Source of the DNA: Pseudolabrys sp.
GTDB lineage: Bacteria; Pseudomonadota; Alphaproteobacteria; Rhizobiales; Xanthobacteraceae
Length of the DNA stretch: 63,333 nucleotides
Assembly: GCA_025929185.1 (NCBI GenBank)
Contig: JAICMO010000003.1
Location: forward strand, 1 to 63,333
Direction of reading: 5' to 3'
In this document: positions 62,958 to 63,333 of the stretch, in pieces
Layout: each line of letters starts with the position of its first letter
How positions within the stretch are numbered: the stretch's first letter is position 1
Notes under the pieces: generated by a model
Told to the model about the DNA's origin: nothing
What the model saw: the letters and a program-made list of their open reading frames with translations, nothing else
Database searches by the model: none
Position numbers and translations under genes: made by a program

Positions 62958-63332
62958 GGCGACGCGCCAGGCCTTGCGGCAAATTGCGGCGCGGGAGGCG
63001 AGCCGCCGTTCATGCGGCTTACGCCCGGATACGTCACCACGTCCTGGATGAGATCGGCCGCGCCGATCAGCGTCTCTTGCGTCAGATGCGCGTAGCGCTG
63101 CGTGGTGCGCGCGTGCAGGTGCCCGAGCAGTCCCTGCACGACGTAAAGCGACACGCCGCGGTTGACCAGGAAGCTCGCGAACGAATGGCGCAGGTCGTGC
63201 AGGCGCACGTCTTCCAGTCCGGCGCGCTTGCGAATGCGGTCCCAGGGAAAGAACAGCGACGCGCAGGGACGCCCGTTGACCGGCGACGGAAAGATGTACG
63301 GGTTGCCCTCAATGCGCGGCGCCGACGTCAGC
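62936..63332 (-). CDS. Tyrosine recombinase/phage-type integrase, C-terminal part (cut by window edge)
   Basis: The minus frame is open to the window end. It starts LTSAPRIEGNPYIFPSPVNGRP and has the catalytic HxxR in RLHDLRHSFASFLVNRG, the box II LLGHLHARTTQRYAHL with the His and the nucleophile Tyr. It lacks the N-terminal arm- and core-binding domains, which lie beyond the window. It probably marks the edge of an integrated element extending rightward. The last about 20 residues overlap a palindromic repeat. Confidence 0.9.
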   Translation of the reverse strand, partial: LTSAPRIEGNPYIFPSPVNGRPCASLFFPWDRIRKRAGLEDVRLHDLRHSFASFLVNRGVSLYVVQGLLGHLHARTTQRYAHLTQETLIGAADLIQDVVTYPGVSRMNGGSPPAPQFAARPGASPSSFEAR

Positions 63333-63333
63333 A

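Overview
The window is a chromosomal segment of a GC-rich alphaproteobacterium. The suf operon layout, the Irr-type box, the class I PHA synthase, the alaC/hom/glpX/recJ neighbourhood, several TctC/Bug binding proteins, the CspA/DUF192 pair and the dispersed GTCAT...ATGAC palindromes all point to Hyphomicrobiales, near Bradyrhizobiaceae/Xanthobacteraceae. This placement is inference from gene content and protein style, not from a marker gene.

Left part (1-10 kb): the end of anmK, a convergent alpha/beta hydrolase, then a complete Fe-S assembly operon on the plus strand: NifS/IscS-like desulfurase, sufB, an unassigned 98-aa gene, sufC, a palindromic repeat, sufD, sufS, sufT and a sufA-type carrier. 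An almost perfect Irr/ICE-like palindrome lies upstream. From 9 to 25 kb are a diguanylate cyclase, an RhlE-type helicase, a frameshifted hydrolase, pobA, a POT peptide transporter, a Bug binding protein, parE, a DedA protein, a GlcG/HbpS-like protein, an MBL hydrolase whose Tat signal is out of frame, an Fe-S oxidoreductase subunit, argC and an AidB-like acyl-CoA dehydrogenase.

Middle (25-46 kb): a MAPEG protein, phaC, a small lipoprotein, an AlaC-like aminotransferase, hom, glpX, an ATP-grasp gene and recJ. A sulfur region follows: an ArsR-family repressor with cysteines placed like SqrR/BigR, a flavin oxidoreductase with an ATP-grasp partner, an unknown helical secreted protein, a SoxS/W-like thioredoxin, soxY, soxZ, a fused soxX-soxA gene with three haem motifs, and soxB. 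SoxCD is not present. The thioredoxin should keep the SoxY carrier cysteine reduced, SoxXA loads thiosulfate on SoxYZ and SoxB hydrolyses off sulfate.

Right part (45-63 kb): two cytosolic dihydroxyphthalate-decarboxylase-like (NMT1-fold) proteins and an orphan ModA-like protein surround a tightly overlapping minus-strand operon of a TPP-dependent enzyme, an ABC ATPase and two permeases. Next come two cell-wall enzymes (M23 peptidase and lytic transglycosylase), the EF-P/EpmA/EpmB translation module, an unannotated 47-aa membrane protein, tRNA-Glu(UUC), gloA, a sirtuin, a double cold-shock-domain protein and a DUF192 protein. The window ends in a block of palindromic and direct repeats with a deleted GIY-YIG pseudogene and the C-terminal half of a tyrosine integrase, the likely edge of a mobile element. 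No CRISPR array or rRNA was seen.
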